Position numbers and translations under genes: made by a program. Of a DNA stretch of 51,957 bases, positions 1-7,098 are shown piece after piece. Under the pieces are notes generated by a model, which had not been told where the DNA came from, ran no database searches, and saw nothing but the letters and a program-made list of their open reading frames with translations. Every line of letters begins with the position of its first letter. Position 1 is the stretch's first letter. This stretch comes from Streptomyces phaeoluteigriseus (GTDB lineage Bacteria; Actinomycetota; Actinomycetes; Streptomycetales; Streptomycetaceae), in the NCBI RefSeq assembly GCF_001896135.2, contig NZ_MPOH02000016.1, positions 470,953 through 522,909 on the forward strand, in the 5' to 3' direction.

Positions 1-986
1 CCACGCGGACCGACCGCCCCCCGCCGCCCGCCTCGTCCGCCCGCCGGGCCCTCGGCTCCGCCACCGCCCGCCGCGTCCTGAGCCTGCTGCCGCTCCTGCT
101 GCTCGGCATCTGGGCGGCGATCGACTGGAACGCCGTCCGCGACGGTGCCGCCCGTCTCGCCACCGCCGACCCCTGGTGGCTGCTGGCCGGACTCGTCTTC
201 ACCTGCCTGGGCTGGGTCGCCGCCGCCTGCGTCCGCCAGGGCGCGATCCCCGACCGGCTGCCCAAGGGCCTGCTGCTCGCCTCCCAGATCGCCGCGGGTG
301 CCGCGAACCACCTGCTCCCGGCGAGCATCGGCGCGCACGCGGTCACCGTCCGCTTCCTGCTGCGCCAGGGCGTCGCGCTCCCCCGAGCGACCACCTCGAT
401 CGCCCTGTACTCCCTGGTCAGAGCCCTGGCGAAGACCCCGCTGCTCCTGCTCTTCGTGCTGGCCGCGCCCACGGCCGTACCGCCCGTCACGGTCCTCCCG
501 GACGGGCGGACCCTGATGCTGGCCGTCGTGGGCATCCTGCTCGCGCCCGCGGCGACCGCGGTCGTCCTGACGCTGGTACGCCCCCTGCGCCGCCCGGCGC
601 TGGACTTCGTCCGTACGGCCCTCACCGACGCCCGGCATCTGCACACCCGGCCCGGCCGCTTCCTCCCGCTGTGGGGAGGAGCGATGGCGGCGCCGCTGCT
701 GCAGGCCTGCGTGGTCGCCTCGGTGGGCACCTCGCTGGGCGTCCCGCTGTCCTGGCCGCAGCTGGTCTTCGCGTTCCTGGCCGCCAGCACCGCCGCGGGC
801 GCGGTCCCGGCCCCCGGCGGCATCGGCCCGATCGACGCGGCCCTGGTCCTCACCCTGGCCGGCTACGGCACCCCCCTCGCCCTCGCCACGGCCACCGTCA
901 TCGGCTACCGCGTCCTGACGGTCTGGCTCCCCCTGCTGCCGGGGATGCTGGTGCTGTCGGCGCTGGTCCAGCGGAAGGTGCTGTGA
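1..986 (+). CDS. YbhN/UPF0104-like membrane protein (LPG synthase TM-region family), 5' partial
   Basis: The frame is open from base 3 and has no start in the window, so the N-terminus lies upstream. The visible ~327 residues hold repeated hydrophobic segments (around RVLSLLPLLLLGIW, WWLLAGLVFTCLGWV, LLLLFVLAA, MLAVVGILLAP, LVFAFLAAS and the last 60 residues). The Gly/Pro-rich stretch AVPAPGGIGPIDAAL is typical of the flippase-like transmembrane domain of lysylphosphatidylglycerol synthase and YbhN proteins. Members are polytopic and are thought to move lipids or support envelope synthesis. No C-terminal aminoacyl-transfer domain follows, so it is a stand-alone membrane domain. It ends 27 bases before the convergent msrB stop. 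The substrate cannot be told from the sequence. Confidence 0.8.
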   Translation, partial: TRTDRPPPPASSARRALGSATARRVLSLLPLLLLGIWAAIDWNAVRDGAARLATADPWWLLAGLVFTCLGWVAAACVRQGAIPDRLPKGLLLASQIAAGAANHLLPASIGAHAVTVRFLLRQGVALPRATTSIALYSLVRALAKTPLLLLFVLAAPTAVPPVTVLPDGRTLMLAVVGILLAPAATAVVLTLVRPLRRPALDFVRTALTDARHLHTRPGRFLPLWGGAMAAPLLQACVVASVGTSLGVPLSWPQLVFAFLAASTAAGAVPAPGGIGPIDAALVLTLAGYGTPLALATATVIGYRVLTVWLPLLPGMLVLSALVQRKVL

Positions 987-1013
987 GGGGCCGGGCGGGG
1001 GCCTCCGGTGCGG

Positions 1014-1421
1014 TCAGCCCTCGGTCGGCGTCAGCCGCAGCGAGATGCTGTTGATGCAGTACCGCTGGTCGGTGGGGGTGGCATAGCCCTCCCCCTCGAA
1101 CACATGGCCGAGGTGCGAGCCGCAGCGCGCGCAACGCACCTCGGTCCGCACCATGCCGTGCGAGCGGTCGTCGATCAGTTCCACCGCGTCGGTGTCCTTC
1201 GGGTCGAAGAAGGACGGCCACCCGCAGTGGGACTCGAACTTGGTGTCGGAGGTGAAGAGTTCGGCGCCGCAGGCCCGGCAGGAGTAGACGCCGGTCGTCT
1301 TGGTGTCGGTGTACTCACCGACGAACGCGGGCTCGGTCCCGGCCTGGCGCAGCACGGCGTACTCGGCCGGAGACAGCTCCGCCCGCCACTGCTCGTCGGG
1401 CTTCTCGACGTCGTACGACAT
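1014..1421 (-). CDS. msrB: Peptide-methionine (R)-S-oxide reductase MsrB
   Basis: This 135-aa protein reduces methionine-R-sulfoxide in proteins, a cytoplasmic oxidative repair function. Two zinc-binding CxxC pairs are visible (C48/C51 in CRAC and C97/C100 in CARC), and the catalytic cysteine is C122 in RYCINSISL. Length and motif order fit single-domain MsrB. I chose the ATG at 1421 because GAGGGG lies 9 bases upstream; an in-frame TTG at 1430 is less likely. It follows murC by 14 bases on the same strand, so the two are probably cotranscribed. Confidence 0.95.
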   Translation of the reverse strand: MSYDVEKPDEQWRAELSPAEYAVLRQAGTEPAFVGEYTDTKTTGVYSCRACGAELFTSDTKFESHCGWPSFFDPKDTDAVELIDDRSHGMVRTEVRCARCGSHLGHVFEGEGYATPTDQRYCINSISLRLTPTEG

Positions 1422-1435
1422 GGTGGCCAACCCCT

Positions 1436-2824
1436 CTACTTCTGTGCGAGACGGTCCAGGATGCGCGGGCCCAGGTCCGTCACGTCACCCGCGCCCATGG
1501 TGAGAACGAGATCACCGGGGCCGGCCATTCCCGCGATCACCGACGGCACCTCGTCCTTGTCGTGCACCGGCGTCACCGCGGCGCCCGCGGCCCGCGCCGC
1601 CTCGATGATCAGCTCACTGGTCACGCCCGGGATCGGGTCCTCGCGGGCCGGGTAGATGTCGAGGACCACGGAGCCGTCCGCCAGCGCCAGCGACTGGCCC
1701 ATCTCCTTGCCCAGCTCCTGGGTCCGGGAGAACAGGTGCGGCTGGAAGACGACGAGGATGCGGGCGTCGCCGGCGGCGGCGCGCATCGCCTCCAGGTCGG
1801 CCGTCATCTCCGTCGGGTGGTGCGCGTAGGAGTCGATCACCTGCACACCGGCCGCCTCGCCCTTGAGCTGGAGACGGCGCTTGACGCCGGTGTAGGCGGC
1901 GAGCGCGGGCGCCAGCTCGGCGGCGGGAACCCCGAGGGAGACGCCGGCCACCAGCGCGGCGACGGCGTTGAGGGCGTAGTGGCGGCCGGGCACGGAGACC
2001 CCGAAGGTCAGCTCCCGTCCGTCCAGCAGGACGCTGACCTCGCTCCTCAGCCCCTGCGCCACGACCGACAGCACGCGTACGTCGGCGTCCTCGGCCTCGC
2101 CGTACGTCACCACCCGCACGCCCTCGACCCGCCGGGTCAGCTCCCGCGCGCCCTCCTGGTCGGCGGAGATCACCAGCGTGCCGCCGGGCACGATCTTCTC
2201 GGCGAACGTCTCGAAGGACTCGTAGATCTCGTCCATCGACGCGTAGTTGGCGTGGTGGTCCAGCTCCACGTTGAGGACGATCGCGACCTCGGGGGCGTAC
2301 TTGTGGAAGCTGCGGTCCGACTCGTCGGCCTCGGCGACGAAGATCTCGCCGTCGCCGTGCAGCGCGTTGGAACCGGGCTCGTCCAGGTCGCCGCCGATGG
2401 CGTACGAGGGGTTCAGGCCCAGCGCGGACAGGGAGACCGCCAGCATGGAGGTCGTGGTGGTCTTGCCGTGCGTGCCGGCGACGGCGATCGGCCGCAGGCC
2501 GTCCATCAGCCGGGCGAGGGCGTCCGAGCGGTGGACCACCGGGATGCCCAGTTCGGCGGCGCGGGCCAGCTCCGGGTTGTCCGCGCGGATCGCCGACGAC
2601 ACGACCACGCAGCTCGCGTCGTCGGCCAGGTGCTCGGCGGCGTGCCCGATGTGCACGGTCGCGCCCAGCGCCCGCAGCGCCTCGGCGGTCGCCGACTCCC
2701 TGGCGTCGCTGCCGGCCACCTCGGCCCCGCGCTGGGCCAGGATCTTGGCGATCCCGGACATCCCGGCCCCGCCGATGCCGATGAAGTGCGGTCGGTCCAT
2801 GGCGGAAGGAAGGCCGGGTGCCAT
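1436..2824 (-). CDS. murC: UDP-N-acetylmuramate--L-alanine ligase MurC
   Basis: MurC adds L-alanine to UDP-MurNAc with ATP, the first peptide-stem step of cytoplasmic peptidoglycan synthesis. The 462-aa protein has the N-terminal nucleotide-sugar Rossmann motif GIGGAGMSGIA near residues 16-26, the Mur ligase ATP loop GTHGKTTTT near 117-125, and the DSYAHHPTE motif near 330, where MurC is recognised. The ATG at 2824 has GGGAGA 8 bases upstream. In many bacteria murC sits inside the dcw cluster; here it stands apart, followed by msrB. A candidate -10 box lies about 40 bases upstream of the start. Confidence 0.96.
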   Translation of the reverse strand: MAPGLPSAMDRPHFIGIGGAGMSGIAKILAQRGAEVAGSDARESATAEALRALGATVHIGHAAEHLADDASCVVVSSAIRADNPELARAAELGIPVVHRSDALARLMDGLRPIAVAGTHGKTTTTSMLAVSLSALGLNPSYAIGGDLDEPGSNALHGDGEIFVAEADESDRSFHKYAPEVAIVLNVELDHHANYASMDEIYESFETFAEKIVPGGTLVISADQEGARELTRRVEGVRVVTYGEAEDADVRVLSVVAQGLRSEVSVLLDGRELTFGVSVPGRHYALNAVAALVAGVSLGVPAAELAPALAAYTGVKRRLQLKGEAAGVQVIDSYAHHPTEMTADLEAMRAAAGDARILVVFQPHLFSRTQELGKEMGQSLALADGSVVLDIYPAREDPIPGVTSELIIEAARAAGAAVTPVHDKDEVPSVIAGMAGPGDLVLTMGAGDVTDLGPRILDRLAQK

Positions 2825-2863
2825 GCGTGTCTCTCCCAGGTGCGGTACGACGGTGACGCCCCC

Positions 2864-2869
2864 ACCCTA
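2864..2869 (-). promoter_or_regulatory. Candidate -10 box of the murC-msrB operon
   Basis: On the minus strand this reads TAGGGT, preceded by AT-containing sequence (GCAA) in an otherwise GC-rich leader, and lies 40 bases before the murC start. No convincing -35 is visible at the standard distance. The remaining upstream sequence to 3083 shows no gene. Confidence 0.35.
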
Positions 2870-3083
2870 TTGCGCACACCACCCCTGTCCGACGGAGGGG
2901 CGCGGCCACCGCCACGAACAGCCCCCACCTCCCGGCGCCCCACCCCCAAGACCCACCGCAGCCCACCCAGGGGAGGAAAGTGCCCGACCGGCCACGAACC
3001 ACCGCCGGCCGGCCACTCACCCCGCGGCCCGCGCCACTCGCCCCTCGCCCCTCGGCGCAGAGCTCCCGTCGAACCGACGGCGG

Positions 3084-3557
3084 TTACACCTTGCTGTGCG
3101 AGAAGAGTTTCAGCACCGGCACCCCCACCTTGTGCCGGGCGCGCGACGCCCAGTCCCGGTGGAAGAACTCCTCCACGTAGTGCGGGTCGGTCAGGACGAT
3201 CACCTCGTCCGCCCCGGTCTCCTCGACGAGTGCCTTGAGCGCGTCCAGCGGGTGGTCCTCCACCAGCCGTCCCACCGCCTCGCTGCCGGCGGCGTGCAGC
3301 GCCTGCAGGGACACGTCCAGGGCCCGGACCCCGAATCCCTTGGCCTCGTCGCCCTCGGGCGTCTCGTGCTCCTTCGCCGCCTCGTCCAGCTCGCCGAGCG
3401 CGACGTCGTCGATGGCCCGCAGCAAGCGGTCCGCCTGATCGCCGCGAGGCTGGAGCAGGACGTGGAAGGAGACCGGCTCGTCACCGTGCAAAGTGGTGAC
3501 GAACTCAACGTCGGCGGACGTCAGGGCCTTCTCGATCATCAAAACGCTTGTGAACAC
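3084..3557 (-). CDS. Conserved actinobacterial protein, 157 aa (often labelled indole-3-glycerol phosphate synthase)
   Basis: From memory, Streptomyces homologues are often labelled indole-3-glycerol phosphate synthase, but the sequence does not support this. At 157 aa it is too short for the TrpC TIM barrel and I see no TrpC phosphate-binding motif. What is visible is an alpha/beta protein with an acidic middle (DEAAKEHETPEGDEAKG) and a segment ALVEETGADEVIVLTDPHYVEEFFHRDW, reminiscent of the last strand of a small nucleotide-binding or universal-stress-like fold. The GTG start at 3557 has AAGGAG about 12 bases upstream; an in-frame ATG at 3539 is the alternative. It lies upstream of murC on the same strand, with a 259-base gap. 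Function unknown. Confidence 0.8.
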   Translation of the reverse strand: MFTSVLMIEKALTSADVEFVTTLHGDEPVSFHVLLQPRGDQADRLLRAIDDVALGELDEAAKEHETPEGDEAKGFGVRALDVSLQALHAAGSEAVGRLVEDHPLDALKALVEETGADEVIVLTDPHYVEEFFHRDWASRARHKVGVPVLKLFSHSKV

Positions 3558-3635
3558 CAGCGCCTCATTCTCCTTCGAGGACCCCCGTGGCCCTCAGTCC
3601 TCCGTGGGCCGTCAAGGCCTGCGGAAACCATCCTT

Positions 3636-3653
3636 CCCCGTGCTCGCACGGGG
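3636..3653 (-). terminator. Hairpin downstream of the RibD-C-type reductase
   Basis: CCCCGTG and CACGGGG pair perfectly around a CTCG loop. The hairpin lies 138 bases beyond the reductase stop, in the 233-base space before the next minus-strand gene. It could terminate the reductase transcript or sit in the leader of the downstream gene. No T-run follows on the minus strand. Confidence 0.4.
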
Positions 3654-3790
3654 TCTGCGTGTCCTATGTCTGCCCACCCGAAGCCAACCGGAACGGAAGA
3701 TTCCGCCGAATTCGGCTTCTTGGTGTTGACCCCGCCTTCCCCCGGCCGCGCCCGGTCACACCCCCTTCCACCCCCCTTCCACCTGGCACG

Positions 3791-4696
3791 TCAGACCCGC
3801 GCGTACCGGCTGTAGAGGAACCCGTCCTCCTCCAGGAGAGACACCAGTGCGAACCGTCGCGGAACCGCGATCGCCGGTCCGCCCGCGATGCGCTGCGCCC
3901 CGCCCGCCGTGAGCATCGGGGAGACGGTCAGACACAGCTCGTCGAGCACCCCTGCGGCCACCAGTTGCCCGAGCAGCCGGGGCCCGCCCTCGGTGAGCAG
4001 CCGGGTGTGCCCGAGGTCGGCGAGGGCCCGGACGGCCCGTGCGGGGTCGACACCCACGCCGTCACCGGCGGTCACTACGCGGGCGCCCGACCTCTCGGCC
4101 GCCGCGACCCGGTCGGGGGCGGCCGCCGCGCCGGTCAGGATCAGCGTGGGGACGAGCGGAGAGGTGAAGAGGGGCAGCGAGAAGTCCAGGTCCAGGCTTG
4201 CGCTGACGATCGCGATCGCGGGGGCGGCACCCTGCCCGGCCGCCTCCCGACGCCGCGCGAACTCCGCACGCGCGCGTGCCGGACGGTACTGCTCCTGGCG
4301 TACCGTTTCGGCACCGACGATCACCACATCGGCGAGCGCCCGCAGCGTGCCGAAGACACGCATGTCGGTCGCGTTGGAGATGGGTTGGGAGCGTCCGTCG
4401 TGCTGGGCGGCCCCGTCGAGGGTGGAGACCATGTTGGCGCGCAGCCAGGGCACGGGCTCGCCGGGCCGGGGCTCCGGATAGGCGTAGGCGTCGGCGATCT
4501 CGTCGAGGCTCCACTCGCGCCCGTCGGGGCCGCGCTCGTGCCCGTCGGGGCCGCCCTCACGGGCCCCGGGCGCCGCACCCCCCTCGCCCGCGGGGCCGGT
4601 CACCGTCTCGTGGGTCACCGTCTCGCGGGTCTGTCTCTCGCGGGTCACCGTCTGGTCGGTCACTGTCTGGTCGGTCACAGGGAACAGCCGTCGCAT
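3791..4696 (-). CDS. Pyrimidine reductase / RibD C-terminal-domain protein
   Basis: The protein (301 aa) carries a RibD-C/dihydrofolate-reductase-like fold. NMVSTLDGAAQHDGRS near residue 95, the VVIVGAETVRQEQY segment and the TEGGPRLLGQLVAAGVLDEL motif near 245 are characteristic of NADPH-dependent pyrimidine reductases of riboflavin synthesis. No deaminase domain is present, so it is a stand-alone reductase-like protein whose substrate is not proven. The start MRRLFPV at 4696 is the first good ATG. Residues 8-35 are a repetitive Val-Thr-rich stretch (VTDQTVTDQTVT...), encoded by a short tandem repeat that lengthens the N-terminus. It is divergent from zapE, with 37 bases between the starts. 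Confidence 0.85.
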   Translation of the reverse strand: MRRLFPVTDQTVTDQTVTRERQTRETVTHETVTGPAGEGGAAPGAREGGPDGHERGPDGREWSLDEIADAYAYPEPRPGEPVPWLRANMVSTLDGAAQHDGRSQPISNATDMRVFGTLRALADVVIVGAETVRQEQYRPARARAEFARRREAAGQGAAPAIAIVSASLDLDFSLPLFTSPLVPTLILTGAAAAPDRVAAAERSGARVVTAGDGVGVDPARAVRALADLGHTRLLTEGGPRLLGQLVAAGVLDELCLTVSPMLTAGGAQRIAGGPAIAVPRRFALVSLLEEDGFLYSRYARV

Positions 4697-4719
4697 GCCT
4701 GGCAGTCTGGCACGGCGCT

Positions 4720-4725
4720 TACCAT
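4720..4725 (+). promoter_or_regulatory. Candidate -10 box for leaderless or near-leaderless zapE mRNA
   Basis: TACCAT fits TANNNT and ends 8 bases before the zapE GTG at 4734, so transcription would start at or just before the start codon. GGGGAA between them could act weakly as a ribosome site. Confidence 0.4.
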
Positions 4726-4733
4726 GGGGAACC

Positions 4734-5840
4734 GTGTCGTCCTCCCAGCCCGTCCCCGGCCCCGAACCGATAGCCGACGCGGCCCCCGTGTCCCTCTGCG
4801 CCCGTGAGCCGCGTGTCCCCGCGGACCGGCTGGTCGCGGAGATGGTGCCGCCGCCCCGGTTCGACTCGGTGCGCTTCAGCACGTACATCCCGGATCCGAA
4901 CCAGCCCAGCCAGGTCCGGGCGGTGGGGGTCCTGGAGGAGTTCGCCGCGGGGCTCGGCGGGGCGCACGCCGTCGGTAGCGCCAAACGGGGGTTCCTCGGC
5001 TTCGGCCGGGCGAAGGCGCCGAAGCTCCCGGCCGGCCCGCGCGGCGTCTACCTGGACGGCGGGTACGGCGTCGGCAAGACCCACCTCCTGGCCTCCCTCT
5101 GGCACGCCACCCCGGCCGAGCCCGCGCTCAAGGCGTTCGGCACCTTCGTCGAGCTGACGAACCTGGTGGGCGCCCTCGGCTTCCAGCAGACGGTGCGGAC
5201 CCTCTCCGGGCACCGGCTGCTGTGCATCGACGAGTTCGAGCTGGACGACCCCGGCGACACCGTCCTGGTCTCGACGCTGCTGGGCAAGCTGGTCGAGGCG
5301 GGCGTCGCGCTCGCGGCCACCTCCAACACCCTGCCGGGCAAGCTCGGCGAGGGCCGATTCGCGTCGGCCGACTTCCTGCGCGAGATCCAGGGCCTGTCCG
5401 CCCACTTCCGCGCCCTGCGCATCGACGGCGAGGACTACCGCCACCGCGGCCTGCCCGAGGCGCCGGCGCCGTACTCCGAGGAACAGGTCACGAAGGCGGC
5501 GTACGCCACCGAGGGCTCCTCGCTCGACGACTTCCCGCACCTCCTCGACCACCTCTCCCGGGTCCACCCCAGCCGCTACGGCGCGCTGACCGATGGCCTG
5601 AAAGCGGTCTGCCTGACCGACGTACAGCCGATTCCCGATCAGTCGACGGCCCTGCGTCTGGTCGTCCTCGCCGACCGGCTCTACGACCGTGAGGTCCCGG
5701 TGCTGGCCTCCGGGCTGCCGTTCGACCGCCTGTTCAGCGAGGAGATGCTGAACGGCGGCTACCGCAAGAAGTACTTCCGGGCCATCTCCCGCCTCACGGC
5801 GCTGGCCCGCGACGCCAAGGGCCTCGTCGAGCCCGTCTGA
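4734..5840 (+). CDS. zapE: Cell division protein ZapE / AFG1-family ATPase
   Basis: The 368-aa protein is an AFG1/ZapE-type AAA+ ATPase, associated in other bacteria with the cell-division ring. Walker A is GGYGVGKTH near residues 108-116, Walker B is LLCIDEFELDD near 162-172, and ATSNTLPGKLGEGRF near 198 fits the sensor region. The family signature VYLDGGYGVGKTHLL is complete. The in-frame GTG at 4734 is preferred over starts further upstream because those would run into the divergent reductase promoter. Its role in actinobacterial division is inferred from family membership only. Confidence 0.9.
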   Translation: MSSSQPVPGPEPIADAAPVSLCAREPRVPADRLVAEMVPPPRFDSVRFSTYIPDPNQPSQVRAVGVLEEFAAGLGGAHAVGSAKRGFLGFGRAKAPKLPAGPRGVYLDGGYGVGKTHLLASLWHATPAEPALKAFGTFVELTNLVGALGFQQTVRTLSGHRLLCIDEFELDDPGDTVLVSTLLGKLVEAGVALAATSNTLPGKLGEGRFASADFLREIQGLSAHFRALRIDGEDYRHRGLPEAPAPYSEEQVTKAAYATEGSSLDDFPHLLDHLSRVHPSRYGALTDGLKAVCLTDVQPIPDQSTALRLVVLADRLYDREVPVLASGLPFDRLFSEEMLNGGYRKKYFRAISRLTALARDAKGLVEPV

Positions 5841-5917
5841 GCGTCTTTCCACCGCCGTGAGGGATCGGTTCTCGCCACTCGACCCTCAGTTTTGAGGCGC
5901 ACTTACTCTCGAAACGC

Positions 5918-5955
5918 CACGTTAACCCTGCAAACAACTTCGCAGGGTTAACGTG
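5918..5955. terminator. 14-bp perfect inverted repeat with GTTAAC core after zapE
   Basis: CACGTTAACCCTGC at 5918-5931 and its exact complement at 5942-5955 flank a 10-base loop, and TTTCTT follows on the plus strand. It lies 77 bases after the zapE stop and 16 bases before the next -35. It may terminate zapE transcription, or act as an operator for the downstream promoter. The arms are unusually AT-rich for this window. Confidence 0.55.
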
Positions 5956-5970
5956 TTTCTTGACCAGTGG

Positions 5971-5998
5971 TTGACCAACCCTTGGTCTGGACTATAGG
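5971..5998 (+). promoter_or_regulatory. Promoter of the secreted-protein gene, with a DasR-like motif
   Basis: TTGACC (5971-5976), a 16-base spacer and TATAGG (5993-5998) form one of the best vegetative-type promoters in the window. A second TTGACC lies at 5960. The spacer and -10 contain TTGGTCTGGACTATA, which matches about 10 of 12 core positions of the published DasR element TGGTCTAGACCA. Whether DasR binds is inference. Confidence 0.55.
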
Positions 5999-6021
5999 CG
6001 TGGGATGCCGGGAGGGGGCGC

Positions 6022-6428
6022 ATGTTCCGAGGTAAGACGGCCCGGACCGTGGTGTCACTCCTCGCCGCCGTCCTGCTCACCCTCCCGTTCTTCGCACTAT
6101 CGTCTCCCTTCGCACAAGCGCACACGGCCCGTCATGCCGAGGCCAAGGCCCAGCCCGGGATCAAGCCCGCCGCCCAACCCGCGCGCGACGCGATCCTCAC
6201 CGCCCGCCCCTGCGGCCGGTCCGAGAAGCCCTTCGACCCCCTGGGCACCCGCGACCGGCACCGCACCACCGTGACGGCCGACCCGGCGCCCCAGCAGCCC
6301 GAGCGCGACCGGTCGGCCCAGTACGCTTCGGCCGGGCACCACCCCGCCCGCCCGGCGACCACCACCGGCACTGGTCGAGATCCTCGACGGCCCACTCTCC
6401 GGCGGCACTTCAGGTCTTCCGCTGCTGA
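6022..6428 (+). CDS. Small secreted protein, apparently frameshifted
   Basis: The frame from ATG 6022 encodes a clear signal peptide: a basic start MFRGKTARTVV, a hydrophobic core LLAAVLLTLPFFALSS and a likely cleavage after AQA-H. A Pro/Arg/His-rich mature part follows. Codon third positions are strongly G/C until about 6355, then fall sharply as the frame continues toward 6555 across the carbonic anhydrase start. Adding one G in the CCGG run near 6355 gives a continuous 135-aa protein ending SPAALQVFRC with a stop at 6426-6428. I therefore place the true end at 6428 and treat the tail to 6555 as artefact. Function unknown; possibly processed or surface-exposed. Confidence 0.6.
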
Positions 6429-6508
6429 GAGCGGCGCAGCGCAGCCGTCCCCCACCTGTCCTGCCCGTCCGACGCGCCCCCACGGCGCGCCAGGAGGAAT
6501 CACCACGC

Positions 6509-7090
6509 ATGCAGCCCCTCATCGACAACGCCCGTACGTTCGGACAGCGCCCTGAGGAGTTCGCCAAGCTCGCAGAAGGCCAGTCCCCCGAGGTCCTCTT
6601 CATCACCTGCTCCGACTCACGGGTGGTCCCCGCCCTGATCACCGGAGCCCGCCCCGGCCAGCTGTTCGAGCTGCGCACCGCGGGCAACATCGTTCCCCCC
6701 TACGTGTCCCCGTCCCCGACCGGCGAGGCCGCCACCATCGAGTACGCGGTGGAGGTGCTCGGCGTCCAGGACATCGTCGTCTGCGGCCACTCGCACTGCG
6801 GTGCCGTCGGCGCGCTCGTGCGCGGCGACGACCTCGACTCCGTCCCCGCCGTGCGCGCCTGGCTCGCGCACGCCGCCGAGGAACCCGCCGCCGCCGACCC
6901 CGGCGACCCCACCGTCGCGCAGGCCGTGCAGCACCACGTCCTCGCCCAACTGCTGCGGCTGCGCTCCTACCCCTGCGTGGAGAAGCGGCTGACGGACGGC
7001 CGACTGCGGGTGCGCGGCTGGTACTACGAGGTGCACACCGGTGCCGTGCGCGAACACCGCGTCGACACCGACTCCTTCGAGGCCCTGTGA
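6509..7090 (+). CDS. Beta-class carbonic anhydrase
   Basis: The 193-aa protein interconverts CO2 and bicarbonate. Zinc ligands are visible as C34 in CSDSR (with the conserved Asp-Arg dyad D36/R38) and as the His and Cys of CGHSHCGAVGAL near residues 94-97. AGEAATIEYAVEVLGV-like sequence between them is also typical of the family. AGGAGG lies 10 bases before the ATG. The downstream SulP transporter is separated by only a few bases and may be translationally coupled, a known pairing in which the transporter and enzyme work on the same bicarbonate pool. Confidence 0.95.
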   Translation: MQPLIDNARTFGQRPEEFAKLAEGQSPEVLFITCSDSRVVPALITGARPGQLFELRTAGNIVPPYVSPSPTGEAATIEYAVEVLGVQDIVVCGHSHCGAVGALVRGDDLDSVPAVRAWLAHAAEEPAAADPGDPTVAQAVQHHVLAQLLRLRSYPCVEKRLTDGRLRVRGWYYEVHTGAVREHRVDTDSFEAL

Positions 7091-7098
7091 GGACCCCG

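Noticed and set aside
1562..3238. Long plus-strand open frame opposite murC
   Set aside because: Antisense shadow of murC; composition is low-complexity.
3084..3557. Assignment as TrpC (indole-3-glycerol phosphate synthase)
   Set aside because: Length and motifs do not fit a TIM-barrel TrpC.
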